Shown in pieces: positions 17,528 to 26,884 of a stretch of DNA of 64,000 nucleotides. The first letter of the stretch is position 1, and the number at the start of each line of letters is the position of its first letter. The translations under genes were made by a program, and so were the position numbers. The stretch covers positions 1,778,978 through 1,842,977 of the forward strand of contig NZ_CP015193.1 of the NCBI RefSeq assembly GCF_002214605.1. The letters run 5' to 3'. Source of the stretch: Thermococcus chitonophagus (lineage in GTDB: Archaea > Methanobacteriota_B > Thermococci > Thermococcales > Thermococcaceae). Below the pieces are notes generated by a model. It saw nothing but the letters and a program-made list of their open reading frames with translations. It ran no database searches and was not told the origin of the DNA.

Positions 17528-18228
17528 GAGACCACCTCCCTGATAAGGGAGAACACTTCTATTACTGCTCTTCTACCGAGCTTTGACCTTGCAACCCTGT
17601 CGCTGACTTCAGCAATGTCAACTGCAACTATAGTGAAGTCCCTCAAAATCTTCTCAAGAATCTCAAGCAGATCCTTGAGAGTTAACTCTCCATGCTGGAA
17701 TCTGGCTATCCTGTATTCAGGCCTCAACACATCCAAATCTATTGTAAGGTAGATCTCATCCCCCAGGAATCTTCTAGCCTCGTCTATAACTTTAAGTCCG
17801 TGTTGCTCTAGGTTCATGTACCTCCTCCACCTACCCCTAACTCTTCTAGTCCTAGGTAAGGCGGGGAATATTCTAACGTTCCTCGTCCACAGCTTCGTCC
17901 TTTCGGTAGTGGGTATCATCAGGACAGCCCCTATGACGCTTGCCCTCTCAACTATCCTATCCTTAAGCGCGTAGGCAAGCCAAGAGGCGTGATCGAAGTA
18001 ATCCTGCATTAGGTCAGTATGAGCATCTACGCTCAAGACGGCAGGAGGTTTTAGGGCCCGGAGGATACTATAAGTTCCGGAGTGATCCCCAATAACGTAA
18101 ATTTTGTCCTCCCTGGGTTTCTCCGTTATCGTATAGTCGTCAACTAAGCCCTCCCTTTTAAGGAGCTTTGCCACGTACACTACTCCATCCCTGTTGGGCT
18201 TCTCGCCTACGGCCAAGAACGTCACCAT
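17524..18228 (-). CDS. Arginase/agmatinase-fold (ureohydrolase) protein
   Basis: About 234 residues with the metal-binding signatures of the ureohydrolase fold: GDHS, SVDAHTD, IDLDVLRP and a late VDIAEVSD. These match the His/Asp ligands of the binuclear Mn site. It is shorter than typical agmatinases (about 290-300), so substrate specificity is uncertain. The ATG at 18228 follows GAGGTGG at good distance and is preferred to the GTG nine bases upstream. It is co-directional with taw2 upstream and UPF0148 downstream. Confidence 0.85.
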   Translation of the reverse strand: MVTFLAVGEKPNRDGVVYVAKLLKREGLVDDYTITEKPREDKIYVIGDHSGTYSILRALKPPAVLSVDAHTDLMQDYFDHASWLAYALKDRIVERASVIGAVLMIPTTERTKLWTRNVRIFPALPRTRRVRGRWRRYMNLEQHGLKVIDEARRFLGDEIYLTIDLDVLRPEYRIARFQHGELTLKDLLEILEKILRDFTIVAVDIAEVSDRVARSKLGRRAVIEVFSLIREVVS

Positions 18229-18238
18229 GCTAACCACC

Positions 18239-19075
18239 TCAGGTCTTGTACACCCTCAGATCCAAGACGACGTGCCAAACCCCTGGGGCATACCTCTTTA
18301 TTTTGAGCTCGTTCAGCTTTTCAACCTCATATCCGTGCTCCCTAGCAATCTTTTTGAAGGTTTCAAGGGGTTCCCTCGGCATTAACTTTTCGGGAACTGT
18401 GTTGTGGTAATGGATTATAGCTTCATTCTTGGCTATCTCGAGGGCTTTAGGGATGAATTCATGGGTTTTAACGACGTAGCCCATGAGTATTCTATCGGCT
18501 ATGTCCTTCCCAGGGAAGTCCCTATTGTCCATATTGTATGCCGTCATCCTGTCTTGGACTTTGTTTAGATGAATATTCTCTACCAAGAATTTGAAGGTGT
18601 AGGGATCTTTCTCTATCGCTATCACCCTAGCTTTACAGTGAACGGCTATTGGGAGGCTTAAGTGCCCTACCCCAGCGAACATGTCAACGACGAGCTCATC
18701 GGGCCTAGCAATGCTCGCCATCCTAACCCTCTCTTTGACGTTCGCGGGGGAGAACATTATCTTGGCAACGTCAAGCTTGTACTTAATCCCGTTTTCAACA
18801 TGAATCGTTACAGTATCCTTTCCGTAAAGCAATTCATAATCAGGCTTCCTCGTTTCCCCGTGTATGTGGCCCTTCCTCAAGACGGCCTTTGCACCAATGA
18901 CCTCAGCGTACACTTGGGCTATTCTGTGCTTGTAGGGCTCAAGCTCTGGCCGGAGGGGAAGCAACAAAACATCTCCTATCTTAACCCATCTCTTCGGGAG
19001 CAAGCTCACTAACTCGGGGGGAAGCTCCTTAGAGAGAATTTCCCTAATCTTTGGCTTTATCACCTGGGTTCTCAT
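18239..19075 (-). CDS. taw2: tRNA wybutosine-synthesis aminocarboxypropyltransferase Taw2 (TYW2)
   Basis: A 278-residue Trm5/TYW2-family enzyme. An N-terminal RNA-binding region (about 1-100) precedes a class I SAM-binding domain with [14 protein letters not shown] (about 128-141), [10 protein letters not shown] and a later HYHNTVPE motif. In Pyrococcus this family transfers the aminocarboxypropyl group of SAM to the modified base at tRNA-Phe position 37. Length and sequence agree with the characterised P. horikoshii TYW2. Its start lies inside the end of the THEP1 gene (32-base overlap), indicating tight coupling. Confidence 0.92.
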   Translation of the reverse strand: MRTQVIKPKIREILSKELPPELVSLLPKRWVKIGDVLLLPLRPELEPYKHRIAQVYAEVIGAKAVLRKGHIHGETRKPDYELLYGKDTVTIHVENGIKYKLDVAKIMFSPANVKERVRMASIARPDELVVDMFAGVGHLSLPIAVHCKARVIAIEKDPYTFKFLVENIHLNKVQDRMTAYNMDNRDFPGKDIADRILMGYVVKTHEFIPKALEIAKNEAIIHYHNTVPEKLMPREPLETFKKIAREHGYEVEKLNELKIKRYAPGVWHVVLDLRVYKT

Positions 19076-19586
19076 TTTTCAGTCCCCTCTTAACCTTCCC
19101 CAGGATCTCCGCGAAAACTTCGTTCCTGTTCTCTGGAGTCAGCCAATAGTACTCTCCCAAAGGCCTGTACCTCTCAACTAGTTTCCTGTGAACGGTAGCT
19201 AGGAGGGGCTTTTCACTCTTGAGAACTAGGCCGAGAGCCTTTAAGAATTCGTTGCTCTTGAACTCCATTGGCCCTATCTCATCTATTATTATCAGGTCAG
19301 CTTCCCTGAGGGCCCTTGATATCGCTGGAATTGCGACCCTCTCAAAACCCTCAATATCTATAACATACTTTCCCAGCCTAGGTTGCCCGTAGCCAACGTA
19401 AGCCAACCTGCCAATTTCACCCGTGTCGATCGCTATCACCCTAAAGCCAACCCTCTTCGGGCCGCTCCTTATCTCTTGAGTTATTATCCCTCCGACCTTG
19501 TAGCCCTCTCGTCTTATTTCATCCGCTATCCTCTTGGCTAATGTTGTCTTCCCAACTCCGGGCATTCCGCTCACGAAGAACCTCAT
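19044..19586 (-). CDS. THEP1-family nucleoside-triphosphatase
   Basis: A 180-residue P-loop NTPase. It has Walker [10 protein letters not shown] (7-15), Walker [13 protein letters not shown] (about 97-108) and ATVHRK sensor-like residues, the pattern of the THEP1/NTPase_1 family. Members hydrolyse NTPs slowly; the physiological role is unclear. The start ATG is at 19586. It shares 32 bases with the downstream taw2 gene. Confidence 0.9.
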   Translation of the reverse strand: MRFFVSGMPGVGKTTLAKRIADEIRREGYKVGGIITQEIRSGPKRVGFRVIAIDTGEIGRLAYVGYGQPRLGKYVIDIEGFERVAIPAISRALREADLIIIDEIGPMEFKSNEFLKALGLVLKSEKPLLATVHRKLVERYRPLGEYYWLTPENRNEVFAEILGKVKRGLKNENPGDKAKD

Positions 19587-19616
19587 GGGTAGAAGTAGTC
19601 GTGAGGCTTAATAACG

Positions 19617-20333
19617 TTAAGGTATCACTGCCTTCATTCCGTTGGCCCTGATGACCTTGGGCACTACATTGTAGCTCTCCCATATCACCTTTTCTGAGAT
19701 GTCCTCAGGAGTCCCACGCCAGAGAACCCTACCGTATTTGAGAACAAGGATTTCATCCGCGTAGTTGAGGGCTATATTAAGATCGTGGAGAACAGCCACT
19801 ATGACCTTTTCTTCCTTGAGCTTGAGTAGGAGGTCGACAACTTCTTTTGCGTGGTTTATGTCAAGGTGACTAGTTGGCTCATCCAGTAACATTACATCAC
19901 TTCCCTGGGCTAGAGCCCTCGCTATTAAGGCCAGCTGATACTCGCCACCGCTCAGGTTGGTTATCAGCTCATTTTTCTTTTCCAAAAGTCCAACGCTTCT
20001 CAAGGCCTCTTCAACATCTCCACCACTTGCGTACGTTCCAAGCTCAACGAACTCTTCAACCGTAAAGGCGAACTCAGGGAAAGAGCTCTGAGGAACGTAG
20101 GAAACTATCTTCGCTCTTTCCTTAGGTCTTAGACCAATCAAGTTTATGTCCCCGTACTTTATCTCACCCTCCGGCCTTAGTATCCCAGCTATGCACTTAA
20201 GTAGGGTGGATTTCCCGGATCCATTGGGCCCTATTATCGCCAGCAACTTGCCCTTTTTAGCGGTAAAAGAAACGTTATCTAAGATTTTTCTTTTTCCGTA
20301 CGAAAATGATATGTGAACGTTAAGATCAGGCAT
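19617..20333 (-). CDS. ABC transporter ATPase (iron/cobalamin type)
   Basis: About 238 residues. It has Walker A GPNGSGKSTLL, Q-loop YVPQSS, ABC signature LSGGEYQLALIARAL, Walker B VMLLDEPTSHLD and the switch His in VLHDLN. The sequence type is FecE/BtuD, which energises uptake of siderophore, haem or cobalamin. The ATG at 20333 is chosen over the upstream GTG because GAGGTGA lies at proper distance before it. It overlaps the permease gene, so the two are co-translated. No substrate-binding protein gene is adjacent. Confidence 0.92.
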   Translation of the reverse strand: MPDLNVHISFSYGKRKILDNVSFTAKKGKLLAIIGPNGSGKSTLLKCIAGILRPEGEIKYGDINLIGLRPKERAKIVSYVPQSSFPEFAFTVEEFVELGTYASGGDVEEALRSVGLLEKKNELITNLSGGEYQLALIARALAQGSDVMLLDEPTSHLDINHAKEVVDLLLKLKEEKVIVAVLHDLNIALNYADEILVLKYGRVLWRGTPEDISEKVIWESYNVVPKVIRANGMKAVIP

Positions 20334-21321
20334 ACAGCTCACCTCTCTTCTTCCTCATCAGGAGGTATGCAAAGAACGGTGCCCCGAAAAGAGCAGTGAC
20401 TATCCCTATTGGAATCTCAACGGGCGGTGTTGCAGTCCTGGATATTAGGTCAGAGAGAACCATCAATATCCCTCCGAACATTGCAGCAGTAGGAAGTAGC
20501 CTCTTGTGATTCGGCCCGACTATAAGCCTCATTACGTGCGGGCTTACAAGCCCCACAAAGCCAATTATACCACTCTCAGCAACGGCAACGCCCGTCATTA
20601 TGGAAACTGCAAATATTATCATCTTCCGGTACAGGTTAACATCCAAGCCCAGGGCTATGCTCTCTTCCCCCAACAAGAGGAGGTTTAGCTCCCTCCAGCT
20701 TAGGAACAGCAGAACTGCACCTAATACAGAAACCCCAAGCATTATCCCTACTTTCCTCCATGTCGCGAGGGCAAAAGTTCCAAAAAGCCACAGCAAACCC
20801 TGATGAACTTTATCCTTGTTCATATAAAGAATGTACGAAGTTACGGCATGAGAGAAGAATCCCACAGCTATTCCAGCCAGTAGGAGAATGTCAACAGGAA
20901 TGTGCCCGTTGACCTTGGATATTGAATACACCAAGTAAACAGCAAGGATGGCCCCAAGGAAAGCCGCAACTTCAATATACCTGGTGTTGTAAACTAGAGC
21001 CAAGGCCGCCCCTATAGAGGCTCCCCCACTTATGCCCAGTATATAGGGATCAGCGAGGGGATTCTTGAAGAGGGCCTGAGTTGCCGTTCCTGAGAGAGCT
21101 AATGAGAAACCAACGAGATATGCTAACAAGATTCTCGGCAACCTGATCCCCAGGATTATGAATTCCATGCCCGACAAGTTCCCGCTCCTATAAAGAGAAA
21201 TCGTTGAAGGGTTAAGAGATGAAAAAACCTCTCTAAGCGGAATCTTAACTGAACCAAAGGACAGAGCTATTAGTATGGAGGCAATTGAAAGTAGAGAGAG
21301 GGTAAGACTTACCTTCCTCAC
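20326..21321 (-). CDS. FecCD/BtuC-family ABC permease
   Basis: A 331-residue integral membrane permease with about ten helices. Family features include GxxLALSGTATQALFKNPLA (about 78-97), DPYILGISGGA (about 98-108), and the C-terminal GLVSPHVMRLIVGPNHKRLLP coupling loop. It is the membrane half of an iron or cobalamin importer with the ATPase gene downstream. The start codon is GTG (MRKVSLTL...). Confidence 0.92.
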   Translation of the reverse strand: MRKVSLTLSLLSIASILIALSFGSVKIPLREVFSSLNPSTISLYRSGNLSGMEFIILGIRLPRILLAYLVGFSLALSGTATQALFKNPLADPYILGISGGASIGAALALVYNTRYIEVAAFLGAILAVYLVYSISKVNGHIPVDILLLAGIAVGFFSHAVTSYILYMNKDKVHQGLLWLFGTFALATWRKVGIMLGVSVLGAVLLFLSWRELNLLLLGEESIALGLDVNLYRKMIIFAVSIMTGVAVAESGIIGFVGLVSPHVMRLIVGPNHKRLLPTAAMFGGILMVLSDLISRTATPPVEIPIGIVTALFGAPFFAYLLMRKKRGELYA

Positions 21322-21340
21322 GATTTGGATAAATATTCCA

Positions 21341-23791
21341 TCAGCTTATATCGTTTTCCTCCTTGATCATGTGCTTATAATAATACCACAATCCCCTAAT
21401 TATGTCCCTGAGCTCTATCATGGTGTATAGCTCAGTCCTGTTTATCAGCTTGGCAGTCTCCTTCCAATCGTGGGCTTGGAGAACCCTGTGGATCAGAAGT
21501 ACTATCTGCCTCTCATCGAGGTAAGGCCTCATCCAGCCGTCGAGGAAGTACAGCTTTACTAAGGGCTTGACGGCATCTACCACGGTGTCGTACGTTAGAA
21601 CTCTCTTTATGAACATTTCGAGCCTCCTCTTTTGGGTCTTAGTGAGGTATATTGGGTAGCTAACAGCCTCACCGAACGGGGTCTCGAAAAGCCACCTCGC
21701 TATTTCGGGCTCAAGATCCCTATGGGTGTCACCTAACCATTCCGTTAGCCTTAACCTGAACTCATCATTGGCTTTCTTCACGATCTCCTTAGCCCTCTCG
21801 CTTATCGGCTTTATGACTATTGCAGTATACTCACCGCTCACGGGATTCCTCGTTGGACTTAGGTGAACCACGGCGAAGCCATTCCTCACCCAGAACCTTA
21901 TTAGCTCGGGGCTCGCACCGAAACCTGAACCAACCCAGTCAAGGCCCTTCTCCTCGGCTTCCTTAACGAGTAACTCGAGAGCCTTGCTTCCCAAGCCCAG
22001 ATCCATCGCATCCGGGTGCGTTGCTATTCTCACAACCCTATAGCCCCTCAGCTTTGCGAACTCCTTAGCGTAGTGGTGCTTAACCATCATATCCGGGATT
22101 ATATTGCCGGGAGGCTTGTATCCCTTGGCCATCTTATCTATTACCGCCTTTGGAATTCCTCCCTCCTTAGCTATCTGGATTGCAGTTACAATTTTCCCGT
22201 TCTTGAGCCTTAGAACCCTGGCTTCATGGTGAGGAGCATCGGCCAGTAAAGCTACATCGCTTGGCCTGTTTCTGTAGTGGGCTAAAACGTAGATCCCAAC
22301 GAAGTGTCTCAGGTCTTCCCTGTCGTTCTCGAACCAGTCATCTAAGTCAGGCTCCTCTAGATAAACTTCCATCTTCCTTATTAACTCATAATCCTCCTCG
22401 GTTAGCTCAACTGGCTCAGCATCTAAGAGGAGAACATCGAATAGCCACTTCTCTATTGGGTCTCCCTCCGCATACCTTATTGGAACTGAGAGGTGGACTT
22501 CCTTATACTCCCTCTTCTCCTTAGCCTTCTTGAGGAACTTAACCGAGAACCCCCTTCCAGCTCCCTCGTAACCATGTATTGTTGAGGAGAATACAACCCT
22601 TTCTTTCTCGAGGTACCTGTGCAGAATTGGAACGTGAATCCCTGCTGCTTCATCGACTATGTAGAGGTCAGCTTTCTGCCTATAACCCTTAGTTGGTGGG
22701 TAATACCTTAGGGCAATTCCTTTGGCGTATAGCTCTTTTATTAGGCCATTTTCTTTAACGGTCTTCGTCTTGTAACCCAGAACTTCTAAGCTCCTCTTCG
22801 CGAACCTGAACAGACTTTGCACGTTCTCTATCTCTGGGGCCGTAACAACTATCCTAAACCTTTTCTTCTTGCTTGTGACGGCCAGACCTACAGCAGCTAT
22901 TCCCACGGAAACGCTCTTACCCCTCCCCCTATCAGCCGTTAGGACTATCATTCCCTCGTTTTCTATTAAGCTCTCAAGGGCCCTCAGAACTTCAACTTGA
23001 CCCCTAGTTAGGCACAGTTCGTACAACTCCCTGGGAAACCTCGTATCCTTTGGGATCTCAACTTTTTCCCTCTCAGGGAGCTTTGCTTGACTCTTGTACT
23101 TCCTGGGCTTCCTTTCAGCCTTTTTCTTGTCGGCGTTTATTATGTATATTCCCTTATGCTCCGTGAACTTTCTGATTAACCTCCTATTGAACCTCTTCTT
23201 CACGTCCTCTATGGTGTATGGTGGTGTAACTAGACTCTTGTGGAATCCCGTCCACATGTCCTTCCACTTCTCAAACGGATTTGTGAGGACGAATATTATC
23301 CCTCCACCCCTTACGGTTTCAATGATCCTTCCAAGATCGTTCGGAGAGTAGTCGTAGCTTAGATCAATTATCAGGACATCAAAAGTCCTCCCCAGGATGT
23401 CCCTGCTATACTTGAAAGTTACAGATGTTAAATCGGCATTCGGGGCAAGAACGGAGAAGTGCTTCCTGAATTCCTCAAATCTCCTTCTTCCATACGTTTC
23501 TTCCCCCAGTGCGTCTGTAGCATACAGAACCTCTACCCCCTCGGTGTCCCTAAGCTTTCTATCGAGAAATTCGGGGATGTACTCGGAGATAACCCGAGCA
23601 ACGCCTCCAGCTAGAATTCCAGCGAGTTTGGCCTTCTCTAGGGTTTCACCTTGAAGAACTATCATTCTTCTGTGAAAGTTTTCAATAGCCTGTGCTAAAG
23701 CCGTCTCAGTGAGCTTGATAAGTGATTCTTTAACCTTCTCATTTCTCGCGTACTCACGGATATCCTTTGGAAATCTAACTTTAAGCGTCAT
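21341..23791 (-). CDS. tmcA: tRNA(Met) cytidine acetyltransferase TmcA
   Basis: An 816-residue enzyme. The order is an N-terminal DUF1726-like domain, an RNA-helicase-like ATPase with Walker A TADRGRGKSVS (about 284-294) and IVDEAAGI Walker B, a GNAT acetyltransferase region around DLGLGSKALELL (about 609-620), and a C-terminal tRNA-binding tail. It makes N4-acetylcytidine using acetyl-CoA and ATP. In Thermococcales, ac4C is widespread in rRNA and tRNA and aids growth at high temperature. It sits 19 bases upstream of the FecCD gene on the same strand. Confidence 0.95.
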   Translation of the reverse strand: MTLKVRFPKDIREYARNEKVKESLIKLTETALAQAIENFHRRMIVLQGETLEKAKLAGILAGGVARVISEYIPEFLDRKLRDTEGVEVLYATDALGEETYGRRRFEEFRKHFSVLAPNADLTSVTFKYSRDILGRTFDVLIIDLSYDYSPNDLGRIIETVRGGGIIFVLTNPFEKWKDMWTGFHKSLVTPPYTIEDVKKRFNRRLIRKFTEHKGIYIINADKKKAERKPRKYKSQAKLPEREKVEIPKDTRFPRELYELCLTRGQVEVLRALESLIENEGMIVLTADRGRGKSVSVGIAAVGLAVTSKKKRFRIVVTAPEIENVQSLFRFAKRSLEVLGYKTKTVKENGLIKELYAKGIALRYYPPTKGYRQKADLYIVDEAAGIHVPILHRYLEKERVVFSSTIHGYEGAGRGFSVKFLKKAKEKREYKEVHLSVPIRYAEGDPIEKWLFDVLLLDAEPVELTEEDYELIRKMEVYLEEPDLDDWFENDREDLRHFVGIYVLAHYRNRPSDVALLADAPHHEARVLRLKNGKIVTAIQIAKEGGIPKAVIDKMAKGYKPPGNIIPDMMVKHHYAKEFAKLRGYRVVRIATHPDAMDLGLGSKALELLVKEAEEKGLDWVGSGFGASPELIRFWVRNGFAVVHLSPTRNPVSGEYTAIVIKPISERAKEIVKKANDEFRLRLTEWLGDTHRDLEPEIARWLFETPFGEAVSYPIYLTKTQKRRLEMFIKRVLTYDTVVDAVKPLVKLYFLDGWMRPYLDERQIVLLIHRVLQAHDWKETAKLINRTELYTMIELRDIIRGLWYYYKHMIKEENDIS

Positions 23792-23832
23792 CTTTCATCC
23801 CAGTAAAAGAAGATTGTGGGAACTTAAAAACT

Positions 23833-24381
23833 TCAACTTTCTTGACCCTTCAGTATTTGCTGGATGTCATTGTAAATTGTATCCCTAGAAACGCCAAACA
23901 TTCTGGCCAGCTCGGAGATGTTCAATGCCTTAGGATTAAAGTTTACTAGCTCGAGTAGCTTTGCCAATATTTTCCTCCTACTTTGGAGCTTTAATTCTTC
24001 AAAACTTGTTTTAACGGGCTTATTATATAAGATCACTGCAACCGCATAGGTTCTTCTAGTTACTGGAGTAGTGTATGTTTCCAAGGAGAAGTCTTGAATT
24101 TCTATGTCAGGTGTTATTTTGGAGTTCAGTTTCTCCTGAAGCTCCTCTATTGCTCGATCCTTGCTCCCGGAGACGGCATAATCAACTATTATGCCAGGCT
24201 TGTATGGCTCTCCAAGGTCAAAAGATGCCATTATTGAGATCGATAAAAATGCACCCATTGTTATCTTTATTTTCGATGTTGTGACTTTTCCACGCGGTGG
24301 GAACTTTCTTTGAGCTAGATTGTTCAAATTTTTGATGCATTCCCTTACGTTAGCCCCTTCTGAGTGCAATATAGCAAGCAT
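23833..24381 (-). CDS. HTH-domain protein divergent from pilin-like genes
   Basis: A 182-residue protein. Its N-terminal 130 residues are alpha/beta and of unrecognised family. The C-terminal 45 residues form a helix-turn-helix (ISELARMFGVSRDTIYNDIQQIL). It may be a transcriptional regulator of the divergent class III signal-peptide genes, by position only. The minus-strand element GATATAAATC (about 24402-24411) is its likely TATA box. Confidence 0.72.
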   Translation of the reverse strand: MLAILHSEGANVRECIKNLNNLAQRKFPPRGKVTTSKIKITMGAFLSISIMASFDLGEPYKPGIIVDYAVSGSKDRAIEELQEKLNSKITPDIEIQDFSLETYTTPVTRRTYAVAVILYNKPVKTSFEELKLQSRRKILAKLLELVNFNPKALNISELARMFGVSRDTIYNDIQQILKGQES

Positions 24382-24432
24382 ATTTCAACACCTACAAAAA
24401 TGATTTATATCACAAGCAGAATTGGGGGTTAA

Positions 24433-24443
24433 TGTATATATAG
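24433..24443 (+). promoter_or_regulatory. Promoter of the pilin-like genes
   Basis: TGTATATATAGG is a near-consensus archaeal TATA box. The predicted transcription start is near 24462, followed by GGAGGTG just before the ATG at 24491. Confidence 0.6.
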
Positions 24444-24490
24444 GCTTCGATAGAAGATATTATAGAGTATCAAACGCGGAGGTGTAGGAA

Positions 24491-24682
24491 ATGAGAAAGG
24501 CTCAAGGAGCAATTGAATACCTTTTCATGATTGCTGCAGCCTTGATAATAATAGCGGTAGTAATAAGGTACCTGAGGGGTACAGGTGAAACGGCAGGACA
24601 GCAAGCTAACCAGACGGTAAGCCAGGCAGGACAGCTCATTCAGAGTGCTATAAGTCAAGCCATCAGCAACGCAACCAAGTGA
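24491..24682 (+). CDS. Class III signal-peptide (pilin-like) protein 1
   Basis: A 63-residue protein. A short basic start (MRKA) is followed by QGAIEYL with Gln at +1 and Glu at +5. That is the class III (type IV pilin-like) motif cleaved by EppA/PibD-type peptidases. A hydrophobic helix comes next, then a Gln/Ser/Asn-rich tail. The mature peptide would be about 59 residues. It is probably a structural subunit of a surface filament or a pseudopilin. The ribosome binding site is GGAGGTG. Confidence 0.85.
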   Translation: MRKAQGAIEYLFMIAAALIIIAVVIRYLRGTGETAGQQANQTVSQAGQLIQSAISQAISNATK

Positions 24683-24738
24683 ATATACCTCTTTTTAATT
24701 CTCTGACTTTTAAAATATTTTTACCAAGGTGAATTCTA

Positions 24739-24933
24739 GTGAAGAGGTCACAAGGTTCTATCGAGTACCTCATACTCTTGGGGATCACTATAGTAATAAT
24801 ATTCATAGTTGTTGGCTATGTAGCAACTTATACCCACAGTGAGGCTTCTACAGCCAATAGAACAGCAGGTAATGTTATATCCAATGTAAAGGAAGGAATC
24901 CTCAACATAACAAGTGAAGAGGCTAATAGATAG
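24739..24933 (+). CDS. Class III signal-peptide (pilin-like) protein 2
   Basis: A 64-residue paralogue of the preceding gene with the same processing motif (MKRS then QGSIEYLIL), a hydrophobic helix and a Thr/Ser/Asn-rich tail. The start is GTG, with AAGGTGA seven bases upstream. Its last 11 bases overlap the 3' end of the convergent glycosyltransferase gene. It is probably co-transcribed with protein 1. Confidence 0.82.
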   Translation: MKRSQGSIEYLILLGITIVIIFIVVGYVATYTHSEASTANRTAGNVISNVKEGILNITSEEANR

Positions 24934-26884
24934 TATCCACCTTTATTACTATTTTCCCCCCTTGCCCTCCAAGTTTAATATACCCTTTTCTGACATCTAT
25001 CTTCCCCTTGATTATTATTTTATATTTTCCAAAAAACATGGTGTTGTTAAGGATCGTAAAGTTCCCTGGAACTTTCAATATAACCTCCTTGGCATAAATG
25101 ACAAGAGTAGAACCCACTAAACTAATTCTTGCCGAAGTGTTATCCTGGACTACTGCATAATCGTTGCCACTTGCCACCACCTTTAGTGAAATTGGGCTCT
25201 CATGAAAGCTCAGCCCTAAGATTTTATCCCCATTGTGAAAAAGCACCAGAGAACCTCTCTCTGTTCCTATATTCAATGGTTTAGCGCTACCCTTTTTATA
25301 AACTTCAACAACTTCACCGTCCGAGTAAGAGTGGGCATACGTGAGGGTATAATTAGTGTGAAGAACATTTAGAATTTCCTTGTACTTTTCTCCTAACCCA
25401 GGTTTTTTGAGCATCGAATAGAACCATGTATCAACTATTATTGTTGACGTATTCCCAAGCCCCTTCATGAACTCCCCTGGATCAAGCTTTCTCAAGTACA
25501 GGAGACCAAAGTTATCAATATAGTAAGGGGGTTCTGAAATGCCGTGAATGAAAGCTATCATTGGATTAAAGGAATAAGCAGACCCTTCAACTTCTGGCTC
25601 CCAAAGAATTTCTTCATGCTCAAGGAATGCTATTGGAAGCTTTCCCTGGGGCAGTGTGGCCGAAAATATCAAAGATATTACCAAGAAGGGGGCAACTTTT
25701 TTTGGATCCCTTAGCGAAGTAGAAAGCGCTATCATGGCCAAGAGGATTAAGGGATATAGAAAGCGAGGGGCCCCAGGCATTGGAGCTAGAGCATAAAATA
25801 AGGCACCAAAAAACAGTAACTTAACTAAATCCTCCCTCATTTTCTCCCCCACGGTTACGTAAAGGAACAATAGGAAGAGTAGGAGGGTGTAGGGATACAG
25901 CATTTCAAAATTTGATCCTCTTATATTCGAGATAACACTAGCTAGCGCTGAGGGTAAGCCCATAAAAAGGATCCCTCTACCTTTATTTGCTAAGTAGACA
26001 TCTTCTATATATTCATTCCCACATAGGAGGAAAAATGGTAGTTCAACTATTGCCTTTCCAATTATAGCATATGAGAGCAGGGAAAATGCTCTGTATAGGT
26101 CAAAAGAAGCATTAAATTCCACAGCCTTCTCCTTAAGCGCGAAATACGTTAACAGGAGCAAAAAAGTGAGTAATCCATACTTCGCTCCCATAATCTCAAT
26201 TGATGAGAACCCAGGAACTGGAAATATACCCTTAGTCAATTTATGAGGGTATAAGATTGTCACTGGCGTGATAATAAGGATGTACGCTAGATACGCCTCT
26301 ACCAATGCTTTGAAGATGCTTCTTTTGACTCTTACGTTCACAATAATGCTCATCAGTATTGCAACCGCAAAAGGTAAGAACGTGTGCTTGATTGAGGTCC
26401 CCATCCCGAGAACAAAAGCAGAGAGCTTTGGTCTTCCCTTAATGTAAAGATATACACTCAAGAAAACGAAAAGCTCGAGAAGAGTCTCGTGTAATGCCAG
26501 GGAGTTAAGGAATATTGTCTGAAGGTCTAAGGTTGGAATTAACGCTATAAGAATTCCCCTTCCCCCCAAGGCCTCACCAAGTTTATAGGCTAATATAACC
26601 GAAACAAGGCCGAGGAACAGGGACAGACCTCTACCCCAAACGTACGTTGCGGGGAATATCTTAAACCACAACGCTAACAGGATGTAATAAAGGGGAGGAT
26701 GAACAGTGAATATATCCTTATACGGTATAGTTCCCCTGGCAAATTCTTTTCCTATCATCAGGTAAGTTCCCTCATCGTAGTCAAAAGACCCATAGAAATG
26801 AAAGAGAAGCGGCGCCCTTAGGATGACATATACTGCAATCACGGAGAGAAGGAGTATTTCTTTTCTCATTTCAACCACCCTCAA
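24923..26884 (-). CDS. Membrane glycosyltransferase-like protein (GT-C, GT39/ArnT-like)
   Basis: A 653-residue protein. About 11-12 membrane helices occupy the first 420 residues and a soluble C-terminal domain of about 230 residues faces outward. The first extracytoplasmic loop contains DYDEGTYL (about 36-43), the acidic motif used by dolichyl-phosphate-dependent GT-C enzymes, then a VHPPLYY segment. It may glycosylate surface proteins; the adjoining convergent pilin-like genes are candidate substrates. The N-terminal MRVVE/MRKE start is ambiguous by five codons. It overlaps the upstream gene by 14 bases. Confidence 0.75.
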   Translation of the reverse strand: MRVVEMRKEILLLSVIAVYVILRAPLLFHFYGSFDYDEGTYLMIGKEFARGTIPYKDIFTVHPPLYYILLALWFKIFPATYVWGRGLSLFLGLVSVILAYKLGEALGGRGILIALIPTLDLQTIFLNSLALHETLLELFVFLSVYLYIKGRPKLSAFVLGMGTSIKHTFLPFAVAILMSIIVNVRVKRSIFKALVEAYLAYILIITPVTILYPHKLTKGIFPVPGFSSIEIMGAKYGLLTFLLLLTYFALKEKAVEFNASFDLYRAFSLLSYAIIGKAIVELPFFLLCGNEYIEDVYLANKGRGILFMGLPSALASVISNIRGSNFEMLYPYTLLLFLLFLYVTVGEKMREDLVKLLFFGALFYALAPMPGAPRFLYPLILLAMIALSTSLRDPKKVAPFLVISLIFSATLPQGKLPIAFLEHEEILWEPEVEGSAYSFNPMIAFIHGISEPPYYIDNFGLLYLRKLDPGEFMKGLGNTSTIIVDTWFYSMLKKPGLGEKYKEILNVLHTNYTLTYAHSYSDGEVVEVYKKGSAKPLNIGTERGSLVLFHNGDKILGLSFHESPISLKVVASGNDYAVVQDNTSARISLVGSTLVIYAKEVILKVPGNFTILNNTMFFGKYKIIIKGKIDVRKGYIKLGGQGGKIVIKVDTIY

